Positions 30,752 to 33,591 of a stretch of DNA of 33,591 nucleotides are shown piece after piece. Location of the stretch: contig CALXSC010000032.1 of assembly GCA_944391025.1 (NCBI GenBank), positions 1-33,591 on the forward strand, in the 5' to 3' direction. The notes beneath the pieces were generated by a model. It had not been told where the DNA came from and did no database searches. It saw only the letters and a program-made list of their open reading frames with translations. Position 1 is the first letter of the stretch. Every line of letters starts with the position of its first letter. The position numbers and the translations under genes are program-made. Origin of the DNA: an uncultured Rickettsiales bacterium (GTDB lineage Bacteria > Pseudomonadota > Alphaproteobacteria > Rickettsiales > UBA1997).

Positions 30752-33316
30752 TTATTTTATAATAACATTATCGTCTTTTACATCAACCATAACCTTTTTT
30801 TCTGGTTTGATTTTTCCACTAATAATTTCATTGGCCAGTAGGTTTTCAACATCTCTTTGAATAACTCTTTTTAGCGGTCTTGCACCGTAGATTGGGTCGT
30901 ATCCTTTATCAGCCAGATATTTATAAAGACCATCTGTAAACTCTATACTATAGCCTTTTTCCTTTAATCTCTTTTCAAGATTGCTTAATTGAATTCTAAC
31001 GATGCCATCTATATTTTTCTTGCTTAGCCTGTGGAATAATATAATTTCATCCAGCCTGTTTATAAATTCAGGTCTAAACGCTTTTTTTACTTCATCCATA
31101 ACTAAATCAAATACTACTTCCGCATCTTGGTCATCCTTAAGATTTGCTAGATGCTGCGCACCAAGGTTTGATGTCATAATTATAATGGTATTTGTAAAGT
31201 CAACAGTTCGTCCCTGGCTGTCCGTTAGCCTTCCATCATCCAATACCTGAAGCAAAATATTAAATATATCCGGATGAGCCTTTTCAATTTCATCAAATAA
31301 AATTACCTGATATGGTCTTCTTCTAACTGATTCAGTAAGTACGCCACCCTGTTCGTATCCTACATATCCTGGAGGCGCACCAATTAGTCTAGCAACTGCA
31401 TGCTTTTCCATATATTCCGACATATCAATTCTTAATATCGCCTTATCGTCATCAAACATGAATTCAGCTAAAGCTTTACAAAGTTCAGTTTTACCAACAC
31501 CAGTTGGTCCTAGGAATAGGAAACTTCCAATAGGTCTGTTTGCATCCTGCAGTCCGGCCCTGCTTCTTCTAACTGCGTTAGATATTGCAATAACAGCCTT
31601 ATTTTGTCCGACAACTCTTTTTTCCAAAAATTCTTCCATATGCAATAGTTTTTCCTTCTCGCCCTCCATCATTTTATCTACAGGAATGCCTGTAATTTTA
31701 GAAATAATTTTTGCAATGTCCTCTCTCTTTACGGATTCACTGGCAACATTTGCATTTTCTTTTTCAAGCATATCCAGCTCTTTCTGCAGATTTGGAATTA
31801 GACTATAGGATATTTCTCCAGCCTTTCCAAGGTCTCCCTTCCTTTGGGCTACTTCAAGCAGATATTTAGCCTCATCAAGTTTTTCTTTTATGGTATTTAT
31901 TTTATCAAGCTTAGCTTTGCCGGCCTGCCATTTAGTTGTCATTTCAATGGATTTTTTCTCCATTTCATCCAGCTCTTTATTTAATTTTTCAAGCCTTTCC
32001 TTTGAGGCGTCATCCGTTTCATTTTTTAATACCTCTGCCTCAATTTTCATTTGGAGTATTTTTCTATCAATTTCATCTAATTCTACAGGCTTGCTATCTA
32101 TCTCCATACGTATTCTGCTTGCTGCTTCATCAATCAAATCTATAGCCTTATCCGGTAAAAATCTATCAGTAATATATCTGTTTGATAGAACGGCTGCAGC
32201 AACTAATGCGTCATCCTTAATTTTAATTCCATGGTGCATTTCGTATTTTTCTTTAATACCGCGGAGTATTGATATAGTATCCTCTATTGTTGGTTCTGGC
32301 GTATATACCGGTTGAAACCTTCTGGCAAGGGCTTGATCTTTTTCTATATATTGCCTATATTCATCAAGCGTTGTAGCGCCAATGCAGTGCAAATCGCCTC
32401 TAGCTAATGCCGGCTTTAAAAGGTTTGAAGCATCCATGGCGCCATCTGTTTTTCCAGCGCCAACCAGCAAATGCAATTCGTCTATAAATAAAATCACCTT
32501 TCCATTGGATTTTTCAACTTCTTTTAATAGATTTTTTAACCTTTCTTCAAATTCACCCCTATATTTTGCACCTGCTATCAGAGCGCCCATATCCAATGAC
32601 AATATTTCTTTGTCCCTTAGACTTTCTGGAACATCGCTATTTATAACCCTTTGGGCTAGTCCTTCAACTATAGCAGTTTTACCAACCCCCGGCTCACCAA
32701 TCAGCACTGGATTGTTTTTTATTCTCCTTGAAAGAATCTGTATTGTACGTCTAATTTCCTCATCCCTGCCAATTATTGGGTCAATTTTTCCGTCCTTAGC
32801 AGCTTTTGTGATATTTTTTGTAAATTTGGTCAGAGCCTGAAATCCTCCTTCCGCCGTATCAGTATCGGCTGTTTGACCATTTCTAAGCTTGTTTATAACA
32901 TCTGTCAGGCCCTTTTCATTTATACCGTGCGACTTAAAAATCCTTGCTAATTCGCCATCTTCTTCAAGTATTCCAAGCAAAACTATTTCTATAGTTACAA
33001 ATTTATCCTTTCTTTTATCAGCTATTCTTTCAGATAATATCAGAATTCTTGAAAAATCTGTACTTAGCGTTGGCTGCATAGCGCCATCTCCACTTACCTT
33101 TGGCAGTCTGCTTAGTCTGTCGGCTACATCATTTTCAATAAGTTCAATATTTCCACCAGCAGATGATATTAATTGTGATACTAATTTGTCATCATCCTCT
33201 TCCATTGCCGCAAATAAATGCAATGGCGTTATAAATTGATTTTGTCCAGCTATTGCTATAGATTGTGCAAGTTGAATAGTTTGTTTAAGTTTTTCTGTAT
33301 ATCTTTCAAAGTTCAT
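30752..33316 (-). CDS. clpB: Disaggregase chaperone ClpB
   Basis: 854 residues, full length for ClpB (E. coli 857). The N-terminal Clp-N repeat domain (1-145) binds substrates. The first AAA+ module has Walker [10 protein letters not shown] (about 203) and Walker B LFIDELH. The middle coiled coil (about 400-525), which docks DnaK, is intact. The second AAA+ module has GPTGVGKTE (about 605), [12 protein letters not shown] and sensor residues in [12 protein letters not shown]. No ClpP-binding loop, so it refolds with DnaK rather than feeding a protease. An RpoH-type promoter lies 29 bases upstream of the ATG and a clean terminator follows, so it is a single-gene heat-shock unit. Confidence 0.97.
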   Translation of the reverse strand: MNFERYTEKLKQTIQLAQSIAIAGQNQFITPLHLFAAMEEDDDKLVSQLISSAGGNIELIENDVADRLSRLPKVSGDGAMQPTLSTDFSRILILSERIADKRKDKFVTIEIVLLGILEEDGELARIFKSHGINEKGLTDVINKLRNGQTADTDTAEGGFQALTKFTKNITKAAKDGKIDPIIGRDEEIRRTIQILSRRIKNNPVLIGEPGVGKTAIVEGLAQRVINSDVPESLRDKEILSLDMGALIAGAKYRGEFEERLKNLLKEVEKSNGKVILFIDELHLLVGAGKTDGAMDASNLLKPALARGDLHCIGATTLDEYRQYIEKDQALARRFQPVYTPEPTIEDTISILRGIKEKYEMHHGIKIKDDALVAAAVLSNRYITDRFLPDKAIDLIDEAASRIRMEIDSKPVELDEIDRKILQMKIEAEVLKNETDDASKERLEKLNKELDEMEKKSIEMTTKWQAGKAKLDKINTIKEKLDEAKYLLEVAQRKGDLGKAGEISYSLIPNLQKELDMLEKENANVASESVKREDIAKIISKITGIPVDKMMEGEKEKLLHMEEFLEKRVVGQNKAVIAISNAVRRSRAGLQDANRPIGSFLFLGPTGVGKTELCKALAEFMFDDDKAILRIDMSEYMEKHAVARLIGAPPGYVGYEQGGVLTESVRRRPYQVILFDEIEKAHPDIFNILLQVLDDGRLTDSQGRTVDFTNTIIIMTSNLGAQHLANLKDDQDAEVVFDLVMDEVKKAFRPEFINRLDEIILFHRLSKKNIDGIVRIQLSNLEKRLKEKGYSIEFTDGLYKYLADKGYDPIYGARPLKRVIQRDVENLLANEIISGKIKPEKKVMVDVKDDNVIIK

Positions 33317-33344
33317 AGTAATCCTATAATTATTACTAAATATA

Positions 33345-33372
33345 ATATAGGTTGTATTCTGAAAAATTCAAG
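33345..33372 (-). promoter_or_regulatory. RpoH (sigma32)-type heat-shock promoter of clpB
   Basis: On the minus strand, CTTG (33369-33372, in CCCTTGAA), a 17-bp spacer and CCTATAT (33345-33351). This matches the alphaproteobacterial RpoH pattern CTTG-N17/18-CyTATnT and fits clpB, a classic RpoH target. Confidence 0.65.
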
Positions 33373-33422
33373 GGTTTTGATTGATTAAAAAAATATTATT
33401 TTGATGTAAGCTAACTAATTTT

Positions 33423-33467
33423 ATTCCTCAAATACCCCGATGCTCTGCATCGGGGTATTTGAGGAAT
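33423..33467. repeat. Perfect 21-bp inverted repeat (hairpin) at the transposase edge
   Basis: ATTCCTCAAATACCCCGATGC (33423-33443) is followed by TCT and then its exact complement (33447-33467). It sits exactly where the IS982-type reading frame begins. It could be a rho-independent-like barrier, a transposon-associated hairpin, or a fold-back joint created by a rearrangement. No T-tract follows on either side. Confidence 0.75.
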
Positions 33468-33591
33468 GAATTAGGAGAAATAATAAACTTTAAAATAACA
33501 AAAGGTAATGTATTTGATAATATACCTATCATGGATCTAATAAAGAGAATAAAAACAGGTGGTAAATTATTTGGAGACAAAGGATATTTAT
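33465..33591 (+). mobile_element. IS982-family transposase fragment (5' truncated, runs off the window)
   Basis: From the edge of the palindrome the plus strand reads NELGEIINFKITKGNVFDN, then IPIMDLIKRIKTGGKLFGDKGYL and continues past the window end. This matches the IS982 family core (NDKGELLNFKLTxGNVDDR...GKLFxDKGYIS), including the catalytic-domain Asp in GDKGY. Residues upstream of NELGE (SGYLR, from the palindrome) do not fit the family, so the N-terminal half is missing or replaced. No start codon or terminal inverted repeat was found. Whether the 3' part is complete cannot be seen. Confidence 0.75.

Noticed and set aside
1..33591. CRISPR array, toxin-antitoxin pair, tRNA or rRNA genes
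   Set aside because: No regularly spaced direct repeats, no cas-like genes, no paired small toxin/antitoxin genes I recognise, and no sequence folding as tRNA were found.

Overview
The window is about 30% G+C, has short intergenic gaps and uses several TTG starts. Its gene set points to an alphaproteobacterium of the Rickettsiales or a close relative: an archaeal-type valyl-tRNA synthetase, a HemY/Mic60 pair, a single LolC/E permease, an Mrp-type antiporter cluster, a lone phage-type terminase, and lipoproteins resembling rickettsial ones. The early shikimate pathway is present, which is unusual for obligately intracellular Rickettsiales. It would fit a lineage that has kept biosynthesis, such as the Deianiraea type. 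That placement is inference; no rRNA or tRNA gene was seen.

Layout. 1-943: the end of an FtsL-like division protein and a PAP2 phosphatase. 1020-1690: a promoter, a structured RNA, its terminator and a small gene that may be frameshifted. 1694-4109 (minus): ftsA and rseP. 4231-4478: first copy of a GC-rich cloverleaf repeat. 4505-5110 (minus): a nuclease-like gene with a probable frameshift, preceded by a second structured RNA related to the first. 5172-8655: aroQ-aroE-aroB, converging on a class II DAHP synthase; together these are steps 1-4 of the shikimate pathway. 8719-10996 (minus): hemY and mic60. 11088-11346: second cloverleaf copy. 11457-13976: valS. 14215-18271: five overlapping membrane genes, an Mrp-like cation/proton antiporter cluster. 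18371-19816: terminase large subunit. 19887-23950: cell-envelope genes (small lipoprotein, ctpA, surA-like, lpoB-like, anchored nuclease). 24032-24157: a dGTPase scrap. 24241-28109: lolC/E, a GT2 and a GT8 glycosyltransferase. 28221-28464: third cloverleaf copy. 28496-33316 (minus): dnaB, an anchored flavodoxin and clpB with an RpoH-type promoter. Right edge: a 21-bp palindrome joined to an IS982-type transposase fragment.

Much of the content concerns the envelope: division (ftsL, ftsA), peptidoglycan synthase activation (lpoB-like), lipid phosphate recycling (PAP2), lipoprotein export (lolC/E), periplasmic proteolysis and folding (rseP, ctpA, surA) and glycosylation. Most genes have a readable sigma70-type promoter (TTGACA/T, 16-17 bp spacer, TATAAT-like).

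The least explained signals are two. First, three copies of a ~245-bp cloverleaf-forming repeat, in which one copy has swapped arm order and carries compensatory base changes. Second, two paralogous structured RNAs with a conserved three-way junction whose closing helix overlaps the terminator stem.
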